Positions 33,973 to 42,429 of a stretch of 64,000 bases of DNA are shown in pieces (position 1 is the stretch's first letter; each line of letters begins with the position of its first letter). The notes beneath the pieces are model-generated. The model was not told the DNA's origin and did no database searches. It saw nothing but the letters and a program-made list of their open reading frames with translations. The DNA comes from Gordonia mangrovi (GTDB taxonomy: Bacteria; Actinomycetota; Actinomycetes; Mycobacteriales; Mycobacteriaceae), in the NCBI RefSeq assembly GCF_024734075.1, contig NZ_CP102850.1, positions 1,426,001 through 1,490,000 of the forward strand. The letters are read 5' to 3'. The position numbers were made by a program, and so were the translations under genes.

Positions 33973-35847
33973 TCACACGTAGTACGCGCGATGCCGGATG
34001 CTGCCCTTGATGCGGCCCACCAGGTTACCGGCGTGGAACAGCCAGCGACCGGTCGGGACCCGCGTGATCGCGGTGGGCAGCAGCGGGTTGCGCAGCACGA
34101 GATAGAGCACCACATCCACCGTCCCGTACCAGGGCCGGCGGGGCAGGCCGTAGGCGCGGTAGTCGGAGTAGAGCTGGGCATCACCCTCACCGCACATCAC
34201 CGACTGGCTCCAGATCCCTGGCAGCGTGTCCCGCAGACGGTAGGCGACCAGGGCTTGCGGCGCGTGCCCGAGTACTCCGCCGGCGAGCTGCACGCGAATC
34301 GCGAAGTCGGAATCCTCGGCGCCACGGTCGTACTCGACGTCGAAACCGTTCACCTTCGCGAACATGTCCGCCCAGACACCGAAGTTGCAGGTCGGTGACA
34401 CCGGCAGGAAACCCGGGAATTCATAGGGTGTCTCCGGTGGCAGCATGTCACGCCAGCTCTGTGCATCGGCGGAATTGAGCGAATGTGTCTCGACCGCACC
34501 GCCGACCGCGTCGTAGCGCATCGCCGCAGCGGTCATGTGCTCGAGCCACTGCGGGTAGACACGGTCGTCGCCGTCGCAGAACGCGTAGAAGTCGCCGGCC
34601 GCCGCATGCGCGCCGGCGTTGCGGGCGAAGGAGCCGCCGCCGCGTGCCGACGCGTCGACCCATGCCAGGCTCAGCCGCTCGCGCAGCGGGTGGTGTTCGA
34701 TGTGTTCGCGGAGGCCGTCGCGGGACCCGTTGTCGGCGATGATCACTTCGAATGGGCGCTGATAGGTTTGCGCGCCGAGCGCGTCCAGCTGAGTGTCGAT
34801 GACGTCGACGCCATCGCGGACGGGGATGATCACCGACACCAACTCCGGCGCGGCGCGCTCGGCACCCACACGTGCCTCCGGTGTCGTGACACGGCGTGGG
34901 CGCAGGCGCTCCCCGCGCAGCACCGTCCGCGACGGGATACGACCGGTCTCCCCGCGCACCGCGGCGCGGACCCCGGCCACGGTGAAATAGGTGCGGGACA
35001 CACGCTCACTGCCGATCAACATCGCCCGGCCCCGGACGAACGAGTCCTTGAGTACCGACGCCGTCACCCACAGCTTCTCGGCACCACCGTATCTGCGGTA
35101 CAACGCCAGCCGGTTGCGTGCGATGTAGTAGTGCCGAAACGGCGCGTCCTCGGAGAACTCGATCGCGGCTCCGGCCGGCCGGCCGCGCAGCAGCTTTCGC
35201 ACCGGTCGCGGCGGGGTCCACCGCGCCGGCCGACCCAGGCGATGCCGGATGTCGGTGCCGGGCACGATCAGCGCATGCGCCCCGTGTGCGCGGGCGCGCA
35301 GATAGAACTCGGTGTCGACGCAGTCGATGAACAGCCCCTCCTCGAAGAGTCCGGCCTTCTCGAACACACTGCGGGTGATGACGAGTCCCGACTGGAGCGG
35401 TTCGAAAGCAAGGGTCAACCCCTGGTGCGCGAACCAGAACGGTGCGACCTCACCGTTGATGGTGGCCGGTGAGGCGAGCGCATCGTCGATCCCGACGGAG
35501 GCGGCCAGGTCGAGGTGCACAGTCACCGACGCCACATAGTCGTCGTCGATGACCGAGTCCTGATCGAGGGTGAGGATGGCGTCGGCCCCGGACGCCAGTG
35601 CCGCGCGGACGCCGCGGTTGAGGGCGTGTCCGATGCCGCTGTTCATCGGTGTCCCGAGGACGTGGGCGCCCAGCGATGCGCATGCGTCGAGGTGCGCTCG
35701 GACACGGTCGGCTGTCGGCCCGTTCAACGAGGGCGAGCCGTCGTCGACGACATACACCGATTCGACCTGACCGACAACCGCCTCGACCGACTTCACCAGT
35801 TCCGGTCCCGGTTCGAACGACGCGATCACCGCCGCAACAGTTCTCAC
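33973..35847 (-). CDS. two-domain GT2-GT2 glycosyltransferase fusion
   Basis: A 624-residue protein with two consecutive GT-A domains. Domain 1 (~1-290) resembles rhamnosyltransferases: VAAVIASFEPG, YVVDDGSPS, metal site LTLDQDSVI, then GLFIDCVDTEFYLRA. Domain 2 (~325-624) has VSVIIPVRDGVD, ADNGSRDG, metal site CDGDDRVYPQWL and GAEDSDFAIRV. It is closest in this window to the single-domain enzyme at 12816-13679. Both catalytic centres look complete, so the protein could add two sugars in sequence. The GTG start at 35847 overlaps the A-T-TE stop (GTGA), placing it in the same operon. The acceptor is inferred to be the NRPS peptide; donor sugars are unknown. Confidence 0.87.
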   Translation of the reverse strand: MRTVAAVIASFEPGPELVKSVEAVVGQVESVYVVDDGSPSLNGPTADRVRAHLDACASLGAHVLGTPMNSGIGHALNRGVRAALASGADAILTLDQDSVIDDDYVASVTVHLDLAASVGIDDALASPATINGEVAPFWFAHQGLTLAFEPLQSGLVITRSVFEKAGLFEEGLFIDCVDTEFYLRARAHGAHALIVPGTDIRHRLGRPARWTPPRPVRKLLRGRPAGAAIEFSEDAPFRHYYIARNRLALYRRYGGAEKLWVTASVLKDSFVRGRAMLIGSERVSRTYFTVAGVRAAVRGETGRIPSRTVLRGERLRPRRVTTPEARVGAERAAPELVSVIIPVRDGVDVIDTQLDALGAQTYQRPFEVIIADNGSRDGLREHIEHHPLRERLSLAWVDASARGGGSFARNAGAHAAAGDFYAFCDGDDRVYPQWLEHMTAAAMRYDAVGGAVETHSLNSADAQSWRDMLPPETPYEFPGFLPVSPTCNFGVWADMFAKVNGFDVEYDRGAEDSDFAIRVQLAGGVLGHAPQALVAYRLRDTLPGIWSQSVMCGEGDAQLYSDYRAYGLPRRPWYGTVDVVLYLVLRNPLLPTAITRVPTGRWLFHAGNLVGRIKGSIRHRAYYV

Positions 35848-38396
35848 GATGTGACCGCCCGCAGAGCGCACCGCGCTCCGGCATCGGCGGAGATGGCGCG
35901 GTCCACCGCCGCCGCGGTCTCGGCCACCAGCGGTTCGCGCATCATCGAGTGATGGTCTCCGGGTACCGTGGCCACGGTGAGGTCGCCGGTGGCCAACCGC
36001 TTCCACACGCCGGGGTCGTCCGGATTGGTCGTTGCCCGGATCACCGTGACCGGACCGGCATACGGCGTCGGTCGATGCCGGCGGATCAGTTGACGGCCCA
36101 GATCCCAGAAGACGGTCCACTGCAGGGTGGTGGGTAGCCGCACCAGCCCGGCGGTCGCAACCAGCCCCCGCATCGCCACCGCATTCCACCACCGCTGCCA
36201 GGCGGGCTGAGACGTCGGGCCGTCGTCGGCGTGCTCGGTGACTCCGCGATCGGGCAGTGCGGCCGACCTGTCGCCCAGGAGGCGCCGTGTAGCCTTGTGC
36301 GCCCGATTCCCTTGCGGCACATCGCCGCAGACCCGGTGCAGGAGTTCTGGCTCGAAGACGGGATCGATGAGGACGACCTGAGCGCAGTCCTCGCCGCGGT
36401 CCCGCAGGATGGTCGCCGCCTCGACCGCCACGAAGGCACCGAAGGAGTAGCCGCCGATCAGGTAGGGACCGTTGTCGACCGCTGCCGTGATGTCGCGGAC
36501 GGCGCGCCGGGCCGCCGACCGGATCGACCGGTCGGCGCGGCCGCGTTGCTCCAATCCGTGTGCCTGCAGTCCGAAGACCTTTCGATCCCCGTCGATCCGG
36601 CGTGCCAGCGGTACCAGACTCGCCGCCGGGCTGCCCGCGCCGGCGATGAGGAACACCGGTTGCCCACTCCCGGCCCGCACGGTGCTGATCGTGCCGGACG
36701 CCACCCGCTCGCGATGCGCATCGTCGAGCAGCGCGGCGAGGGTGGCGATCGTGGGGGCGGCGACGAATTCCGCTGTCGAGATGTCGACCAGCCACCGCTC
36801 GCGCAGTTCGGCCAGCATTGTGGCCGCGGCCAGCGAGTCACCGCCCAGCGAGATGAAATCCTCGTCGCGGCCCACGTCGGGGACTCCCAACACGTCGCAC
36901 CACAGATGCATCAGGGCCGACTCGGTGGGTCCACGCACCGGCTCCGGGTCGCGCCGACGTTCCGGTTGCGGCAACGCCGCCCGATCCACCTTCCCGCGTT
37001 CGTTGCGTGGCAGGTCGGTCATGATGACCACGTCGCGCGGAATCATCCAGGGCGCCAAGGTCGTGGCCAACGCCGTGCGCACCTCGGCGGGTGATGGCGT
37101 CCAGGTGTCCGGGGCGACGGCCACGTGTGCGACGAGTTGGGTGCGTGCGGCATTCGCGGACACCACGGCGTCGACGGTCCACGACATGGCCCGCAGCGCG
37201 GTCTCCACCTCCGCCGGCTCCACCAGGTACCCGCGCACCTTGATCGCGTCGTCGCGCCGACCCATCAGGTGCAGCATGCCGGTGTCGTCAAGACGACCCA
37301 GATCGCCGGTGCGCAAGCGTGTCCGGCCATTGCCCAGTGCTTCGAATCGGGCGGCGGTGAGCTCGGGGTCGTTGTGATATCCCAGGGCCAGGTGACCGGA
37401 CTCGACCACGATCTCGCCGGCCTGGCCGTCGGCGACGTCGTTGCCGTCATCGTCGACGATTCGGACATGCTTGTCTCGGGCCGGAACACCCACCGCCAGG
37501 ACTCCGTCGGGCACATCCCGATCCGGGCCGACGAGATGGAATGCGAGGTTGCCCATCTCGGAGGAGCCCGACCAGCTGCAGAACACACCGGACGGCATGA
37601 GCGTGCGCCGTAGCCGGGTGACATCGGCACCGCGGACCGGCTCGCCACAGGTCGAGAGCAGACGCAGCGCCGGGAGGGCGGCGTCGGCATCCAGGTCACC
37701 CAGCCACGACCGGAGCAGCGACGGTGTGCAGTGGGCGGTTGTCGCGGCCTCGGCATCGAGCCAGTCGCGCAGTCCGGCGGTGGTACGTCGGCGTACATCC
37801 CACAGCAGCAGGGTGGCCCCGTTGAGCAAGCCCATCACCAGGCAGTCGACGCCCGCGCCGAAACCGATGGGCAGCAGCACCGCCATCCGATCACCCGGAC
37901 CGAGGCCGAGAAATTCGTGGCCGTCGTCGGCCTGGTTGACCCAGCCGCGCTGGGAATGAATCAGCCCCTTGGGTTTTCCGGTGGAGCCGGAGGTGAAGAT
38001 CAGGATCGACGGATCGAGCGGTCCCGGCTCGGGCACCGGGGTGGCGGATGCGGGCAGGGCGGCGATCGCCGCGGGGTAGAACCTGCGGGCCCCCGACAAC
38101 GCGAGGATGTGATCGCGCCGCTCGTCGGGCAGCAGCGGGTCGAGCAGGATCACCGGATGCCCCGAACACAACACCGACAGCACGGCGAGCACCGAGTCGA
38201 CGTCGGACTCCACGTCGACCGCGACCGGCCGGCCGGGTTCGTCGACGGCGGCGGCCAGGGCACGGCCGCGCTCGTCGGCGTGGTCACGAGCCTCGCCGTA
38301 GGTGACCGAACCGTCGGGGCTGCACACGGCGATCGCGTCCGCGCAACGGTCCGCGGTCGCGCGCCACCGGGCGAGGGTGGTGGTCGGTTCAGTCAT
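35844..38396 (-). CDS. free-standing NRPS termination protein, A-T-TE, lacking the usual Asp235
   Basis: An 850-residue protein. The adenylation domain (~1-490) has FTSGSTGKPKG near residue 140 and ends NERGKVDR (~475). The carrier domain has LGGDSL (~535). The thioesterase (~580-850) has the GYSFG nucleophile motif, LIDPVF and PGDHHSM for its Asp and His. This supplies exactly what the giant synthetase lacks: an A and T to go with terminal C6, and a release domain. The pocket is unusual: where PheA has FDASVW this has FGAGVD, so the Asp that binds the alpha-amino group is Gly, and the YGPTE motif is replaced by WSGSSEMG. The substrate may not be an ordinary alpha-amino acid. ATG 38396 overlaps the end of the acyltransferase gene by 8 bases; it is followed by the GT2-GT2 gene. 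Confidence 0.9.
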   Translation of the reverse strand: MTEPTTTLARWRATADRCADAIAVCSPDGSVTYGEARDHADERGRALAAAVDEPGRPVAVDVESDVDSVLAVLSVLCSGHPVILLDPLLPDERRDHILALSGARRFYPAAIAALPASATPVPEPGPLDPSILIFTSGSTGKPKGLIHSQRGWVNQADDGHEFLGLGPGDRMAVLLPIGFGAGVDCLVMGLLNGATLLLWDVRRRTTAGLRDWLDAEAATTAHCTPSLLRSWLGDLDADAALPALRLLSTCGEPVRGADVTRLRRTLMPSGVFCSWSGSSEMGNLAFHLVGPDRDVPDGVLAVGVPARDKHVRIVDDDGNDVADGQAGEIVVESGHLALGYHNDPELTAARFEALGNGRTRLRTGDLGRLDDTGMLHLMGRRDDAIKVRGYLVEPAEVETALRAMSWTVDAVVSANAARTQLVAHVAVAPDTWTPSPAEVRTALATTLAPWMIPRDVVIMTDLPRNERGKVDRAALPQPERRRDPEPVRGPTESALMHLWCDVLGVPDVGRDEDFISLGGDSLAAATMLAELRERWLVDISTAEFVAAPTIATLAALLDDAHRERVASGTISTVRAGSGQPVFLIAGAGSPAASLVPLARRIDGDRKVFGLQAHGLEQRGRADRSIRSAARRAVRDITAAVDNGPYLIGGYSFGAFVAVEAATILRDRGEDCAQVVLIDPVFEPELLHRVCGDVPQGNRAHKATRRLLGDRSAALPDRGVTEHADDGPTSQPAWQRWWNAVAMRGLVATAGLVRLPTTLQWTVFWDLGRQLIRRHRPTPYAGPVTVIRATTNPDDPGVWKRLATGDLTVATVPGDHHSMMREPLVAETAAAVDRAISADAGARCALRAVTS

Positions 38397-39447
38397 CGAG
38401 TCCCGCTGCCAGGGTCGGCCAGGATCGGTGCAGCTCATCCTCCCAGTACCCCCAGGAATGGGTGCCGGCGGACGGTAGGTGCACCTGCGCGGGGATGGAC
38501 AACTGGCGCAGGCGTTTCGCCATGGCTTCGGTGCAGGCGCGGGTGGCCGCCTCCAGCGCACCACCCACCAGGATCTGGTTGGCGATGGGCGGGGCACCCG
38601 GCGCCTGGGCACTCGGGGTGTCGTAGCGCCCCGGCGTACCGCTGCCGCTGGACAGGTAGAGCCTCGTGCCACGCAGCTTCTCGGCATTCAGATACGGGTC
38701 GTGTTGACGCCACAGCGGCGAGCCACTGGGCCCCCACATGTTGTCGGCGTCGCCGCCGGCGGCCGCGTACACGATCCCGCGTACGGCGGCCTCCCCTTCC
38801 GGAGTGCTGGTGCGGGCGCAACCGCTGTACGCGGCCACTGATCGGTACAGGCCGGGGGCGATGGTGGCGAGGTCGAGCACCGATGTCGCCGACATGGACA
38901 GGCCGGCGATGGCGTTGCGGCCGTTGCCGGCCAGCGCATGGTCCACTGCTGCAGGCAGCTCGTCGGTGAGGAAGGTCGCCCACATCGGTTGTCCCATCCG
39001 GGGATCGGCGGCGATCCAGTCGGTGTAATAGCTCCCCAGACCGCGCGCCGGGATCACCACGTTGACGAACTTGTCGGCGAAGAACTGTTGGGCATCGGTC
39101 TGCGCCAGCCAGTTCGCCCCATCCTCGCCGCCACCGGCGCCGTTCAGCAGATAGAGCGTGGGTGCACCAGCCGGCGCACCGTTCGGCCGGATCACCTGGA
39201 ACGGGACCGACCCCATCGTCGGCGAGTCGACGGTCATCTCCCACAGTGCGCCGTCGACCTGCGTCAGTCCGGTGACCGTTGCCGCTCCCTCCCGGTCACG
39301 CGCAGCCGCGGTCCCCGCGCCCAGCTGTGTCAGCGTGAGAGCGAGCAGGACGGTGACGAACACGGTCTGCCCGACCCGCGCAGAGCGGCGTGCACGGCGG
39401 CGCGGCGTCATGAAACGGCTCTGCGCCAACGGCACCGAGGAGCTCAT
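38389..39447 (-). CDS. secreted antigen 85-like acyl(mycolyl)transferase/esterase
   Basis: A signal peptide follows a basic n-region (TPRRRARRSAR, then a Leu/Val-rich core ending GAGTAAA). The mature ~300-residue alpha/beta-hydrolase resembles antigen 85: YLLNGAGGG and YYTDW regions, WATFLTDELPAAV, the nucleophile GLSMSAT, and the catalytic His in THSWGYWEDEL, near the Ag85 form HSWPYW. Ag85 enzymes move mycolic acids onto trehalose and arabinogalactan outside the membrane. It is the first gene of an operon with the A-T-TE and GT2-GT2 genes, with an iron box just upstream. An acyl-modifying or acyl-removing role on the exported peptide is inference; ordinary envelope mycolylation under iron stress is the alternative. 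The start is uncertain (ATG 39447, ATG 39411 or GTG 39480). Confidence 0.82.
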   Translation of the reverse strand: MSSSVPLAQSRFMTPRRRARRSARVGQTVFVTVLLALTLTQLGAGTAAARDREGAATVTGLTQVDGALWEMTVDSPTMGSVPFQVIRPNGAPAGAPTLYLLNGAGGGEDGANWLAQTDAQQFFADKFVNVVIPARGLGSYYTDWIAADPRMGQPMWATFLTDELPAAVDHALAGNGRNAIAGLSMSATSVLDLATIAPGLYRSVAAYSGCARTSTPEGEAAVRGIVYAAAGGDADNMWGPSGSPLWRQHDPYLNAEKLRGTRLYLSSGSGTPGRYDTPSAQAPGAPPIANQILVGGALEAATRACTEAMAKRLRQLSIPAQVHLPSAGTHSWGYWEDELHRSWPTLAAGLDD

Positions 39448-39485
39448 CACTCGATTGAATCCGGAAGCACCCCTGTCCACGAAAG

Positions 39486-39504
39486 TTAGCTTAGCCTACC
39501 TTAT
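39486..39504 (-). promoter_or_regulatory. IdeR/DtxR iron box upstream of the Ag85-like / A-T-TE / GT2 operon
   Basis: Read on the minus strand, this 19-mer matches TTAGGTTAGGCTAACCTAA at 15 of 19 positions, with the core AGGCTAA intact. It ends about 39 bases before the likely start codon, a normal operator position. It is the third match in the cluster, and none stands elsewhere in the intergenic regions I read. Confidence 0.72.
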
Positions 39505-39595
39505 ATCAACAGGTACAACGGGTGCGCAGCAACAGCAGGCCTGCGAGCGGCACAATCACCGAGAATGCGCAACAACCGTTGAGCCACAGGCGATC

Positions 39596-40246
39596 TCATT
39601 GTTCCTCCGCATCACCACGCGACGAGCGGTTGGTCAGCCTCGTCACCGAGTCCGGCACCGCACCCGGTGTCGCGGTCACCGGATCGTCGTAGATCGTCCG
39701 CATCGGAATGTGACCGGTCCACCCGTCCGCCCCGCCGTCGCCGGGCCCACCGGTGCGCGCCTTCGTCAGCCAACACCCGTCGAGGATCGGCAACGCGAGG
39801 ATCACCGTCGCCGACAGTTCCTTACGCGTGTGCGCACGCACCTCGGCGCTGCGGCCGGGCAGGATCGCATCGGAGAAGACGTCGAGGGCGCGGGATGCGT
39901 CGTCGGGCCCGACGGCCTCTAGCGCGCCGCGTACCACTGCCGACCGGTAGTTGATCGAATGGTCGAACAATGTCTGGGCAACCACGAGGCCGTCGATGAG
40001 AAACGCCGTGAACGTCACCGGCGCACCGGCGGCGACGTGCCGCAGCGCGCCGGCCCCGGACGATCCGTGGATCAATAGCCGATCACCGTCGCGCGCCGCG
40101 AGCATCGGCACCGACCACGGCATGCCGTTGTCGGTGACCGTCGACAGCACACCGACGCGCGCCTCGTCGAGGACCTCGTCGAGCAGTGCGCGATCACCAC
40201 CCCGGTCGGGTTTACGGGTGAGGGAGGCCAGTTCGTCGGTCGTCAT
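39596..40246 (-). CDS. pyridoxamine 5'-phosphate oxidase-like flavin-binding protein
   Basis: A 216-residue protein of the split beta-barrel PPOX/Nim-like superfamily. The segments ARVGVLSTVTDNGMPWSVPM, LLIHGSSGAGALRHV and the strand VVAQTLFDHSINYRSAVVRG are typical of flavin- or F420-binding members. No residue tells which cofactor or substrate it uses. I set the start at ATG 40246, since the upstream in-frame codons encode an unlikely Trp/Arg/Gly-rich tail. It sits between the iron-regulated operon and the CDF transporter and is probably unrelated to both. Confidence 0.8.
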   Translation of the reverse strand: MTTDELASLTRKPDRGGDRALLDEVLDEARVGVLSTVTDNGMPWSVPMLAARDGDRLLIHGSSGAGALRHVAAGAPVTFTAFLIDGLVVAQTLFDHSINYRSAVVRGALEAVGPDDASRALDVFSDAILPGRSAEVRAHTRKELSATVILALPILDGCWLTKARTGGPGDGGADGWTGHIPMRTIYDDPVTATPGAVPDSVTRLTNRSSRGDAEEQ

Positions 40247-40330
40247 GGATGTCAGGATGCCCAGCGAACATCCTCCGCGCCACCGAATATCGCCACCTCG
40301 CACGTGGGGTACACGGCGATCCGGACGCGG

Positions 40331-41251
40331 TCACCACTGGAGTTCGTCGCGGCAGCGTCGCTGCACGTCGGTCGGATCCACCTGGATCGTGGCGTGCCCG
40401 AGGCCGTGGCGCTCCATCACCACCTGGGCGGCGGTCAGCACCTCGCTGCTGGTGCAGTCGCTGTCGAGATGCACGGTGGCAACATCCATCCCGGTGGTCA
40501 ACGACCACACGTGCAGGTCGTGGACGTCGTCGACCGACGGGATCGCCGCCAGCTCCTGCCGCAGGGCGTCGACGTCGACGTGCGCGGGCGCCTGCTGGTT
40601 GAGGATGCGCAGGGCGTCCATCGCGAGCCGCACCGCCCGGGGCACCACCCACAGCGCGATCAGCACGGCCGCCACGACGTCGGCATACCCCCAGCCGGTG
40701 GTCAGCGCGATGACGCCGGCGACAAGCACCCCCACGCTGCCGACCGCGTCGGCGAGCACCTCGAGGTAGGCGCCGCGCACCGCGATCGACTGCCGGGAAT
40801 CGGCGCGCAGCAACAGCATCATCGCCACGTTGACGGCCAAACCGACCAGCGCGACCACGATGAGGGTGAGTCCGGGAACCTCGGGATCGGTGCCGATGCG
40901 GCGGATCGCCTCGTAGAGCACGAAGGCCGCGACACCGATCAGCAGTACGGCGTTGGCGACGGCGGTGAACACCTCGGCCCGGTACCAGCCGAAGCTGCGG
41001 TCGTCGGTGGCCGAGCCGTGCCGGGCCAGCAGCAGCGCGACCAGCCCCATGCAGAGCGCGACGACGTCGGTGAGCATGTGGCCGGCGTCGGCGATCAATG
41101 CCAGCGAGTCGACCAGCAGGCCGGTCACGAGTTCGACGACGAAGTACGCGCCGATCATCGCGACGGCGACCGCCATCGGCCAGATCCGGCGATGGCCCGC
41201 CGGCTCGGCGACGGCGCCGGGCGTGTGAGAGTGCGAATGTGAGTGGCCCAT
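40331..41251 (-). CDS. cation diffusion facilitator (CDF) metal exporter, ZitB/CzcD type
   Basis: A 306-residue CDF antiporter that would export a divalent metal, most likely zinc, in exchange for protons. The start ATG 41251 is followed directly by GHSHSHSHT, the usual His-rich metal-capturing N-terminus. Six helices span ~20-210. The helix-2 metal site is HMLTD (ADAGHMLTDVV). The helix-5 site reads EVLAD, with Glu where many zinc CDFs have His. The cytosolic C-terminal domain (VHDLHVWSLTTGMDVATVHL) is complete. An inverted repeat 11-34 bases upstream of the start probably controls it. Confidence 0.92.
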   Translation of the reverse strand: MGHSHSHSHTPGAVAEPAGHRRIWPMAVAVAMIGAYFVVELVTGLLVDSLALIADAGHMLTDVVALCMGLVALLLARHGSATDDRSFGWYRAEVFTAVANAVLLIGVAAFVLYEAIRRIGTDPEVPGLTLIVVALVGLAVNVAMMLLLRADSRQSIAVRGAYLEVLADAVGSVGVLVAGVIALTTGWGYADVVAAVLIALWVVPRAVRLAMDALRILNQQAPAHVDVDALRQELAAIPSVDDVHDLHVWSLTTGMDVATVHLDSDCTSSEVLTAAQVVMERHGLGHATIQVDPTDVQRRCRDELQW

Positions 41252-41261
41252 GACGACGCCA

Positions 41262-41285
41262 ATATATGCAGCTTTTCGCATATAT
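41262..41285 (-). promoter_or_regulatory. palindromic operator upstream of the CDF exporter
   Basis: A perfect inverted repeat ATATATGC - 8 bases - GCATATAT, strikingly AT-rich against the surrounding DNA. Its form resembles operators of ArsR/SmtB-family metal sensors, which have ATA-rich arms around a short spacer and control zinc, cadmium and nickel exporters. It lies immediately upstream of the start codon. No ArsR-type gene is present nearby, so the repressor would act in trans. Confidence 0.65.
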
Positions 41286-41325
41286 GACAAGGGCGGCGCT
41301 CCGCTCCGGCCCATGGCGGGATCGG

Positions 41326-42429
41326 TCAGCGCAGGGTGGCCGCCGCCGACGACCGGCGCAGGCCGCTGATCATCAGCATGTCGATCAGCAGCGAGCGGAT
41401 CTCGGCCATCACCGCCGTCTCCGACAACGAGCTGTGCGCCACGAGCTCCGGTTTGGCCTTGCGCGCGATGCTGCGCAGTACCCGGGCGGCGTCGGCCTGA
41501 TCGGGTTCCTCGTTCGGCTTGGCGATCATCATCGCGCGGAGTACCTCGAATGCCTCGCCGACGTCGTCCAGGATGTCGATGATGGCCGGGTCGAGCGCCT
41601 CGCCGCGCTGCGTCATCCCCAGCGCGCGCCGGGCGATGATCCGGAAGTTGCGCACGGCGTTGTCGATGGGGTCGGCGGTCGCCGAGATGCGCTGCAGCCG
41701 CTCACGCGAGCTCCAGTACAGCGGCGAGATGGCGCTGACCTCCTTGCCGCCGCGCATGTCGGCCCGCATGGTGTTGATGGCCTCTTGCGTGCCACGCGCC
41801 GACGCCAGCGCGGCGGACACCTCGTGTTCGTCCATGTCGCGCAGCCCGTGGGCGAGCCGGCGCGCCGCGTCGCGCATCGTGGCGAGCAGACCGGCTGCGT
41901 CGCGCCGGGCCCGGTGTGCCGGGTTCACCGGGACCAGCGCGCCGATGAGGATGCCGATGAGGCCACCGATCAGCGCGTCGATCGCCCGGTGGAATCCGCC
42001 GGCCCCGCCGGGCGGTAGCAACGTCGCCACCAGTACCGCCGACGATGCCGCCTGCATCGGGATCAGCGGGCCGTCGTCGACGAACACCGCAATGGCCATC
42101 GCGAGCGCGACCACCACGATGATCTGCCACGCTCCCGAGCCGATCACCGAGATCAGCAGGTCGCCGACCAGGATGCCGATCACGACGCCACTGACCAGTT
42201 CGACCGATCGACGCCATCGTTTGCCCAACGACAGGCCGAGCGAGAGGACGGCGGCGATGGGCGCGAAGAACGGCTGCGGATGGTCGAACACCACCACCGC
42301 CACCCACCAGGCGATTCCGGCGGCCAGCGAGCACTGGACGATCGGGACGATCGACAGCCACAGTCGGCGGACGCGTCGGTACAGCGGAGGCGGCAACGCG
42401 TGGAGTCGGGTCCGCAGCATGTCGGTCAC
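41326..42429 (-). CDS. FUSC / aromatic acid exporter family membrane protein
   Basis: A 367-residue protein: an N-terminal block of about six membrane helices (residues ~25-170, e.g. SIVPIVQCSLAAGIAWWVAV, PFFAPIAAVLSLGLSLGKRW, VSGVVIGILVGDLL) followed by a long helical cytosolic domain. The PFFAP and GKRWRRS elements around the second helix are characteristic of FUSC/ArAE (DUF939-type) proteins, related to the AaeB efflux proteins. Substrate unknown. It is 74 bases upstream of the CDF gene on the same strand. Confidence 0.82.
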   Translation of the reverse strand: MTDMLRTRLHALPPPLYRRVRRLWLSIVPIVQCSLAAGIAWWVAVVVFDHPQPFFAPIAAVLSLGLSLGKRWRRSVELVSGVVIGILVGDLLISVIGSGAWQIIVVVALAMAIAVFVDDGPLIPMQAASSAVLVATLLPPGGAGGFHRAIDALIGGLIGILIGALVPVNPAHRARRDAAGLLATMRDAARRLAHGLRDMDEHEVSAALASARGTQEAINTMRADMRGGKEVSAISPLYWSSRERLQRISATADPIDNAVRNFRIIARRALGMTQRGEALDPAIIDILDDVGEAFEVLRAMMIAKPNEEPDQADAARVLRSIARKAKPELVAHSSLSETAVMAEIRSLLIDMLMISGLRRSSAAATLR

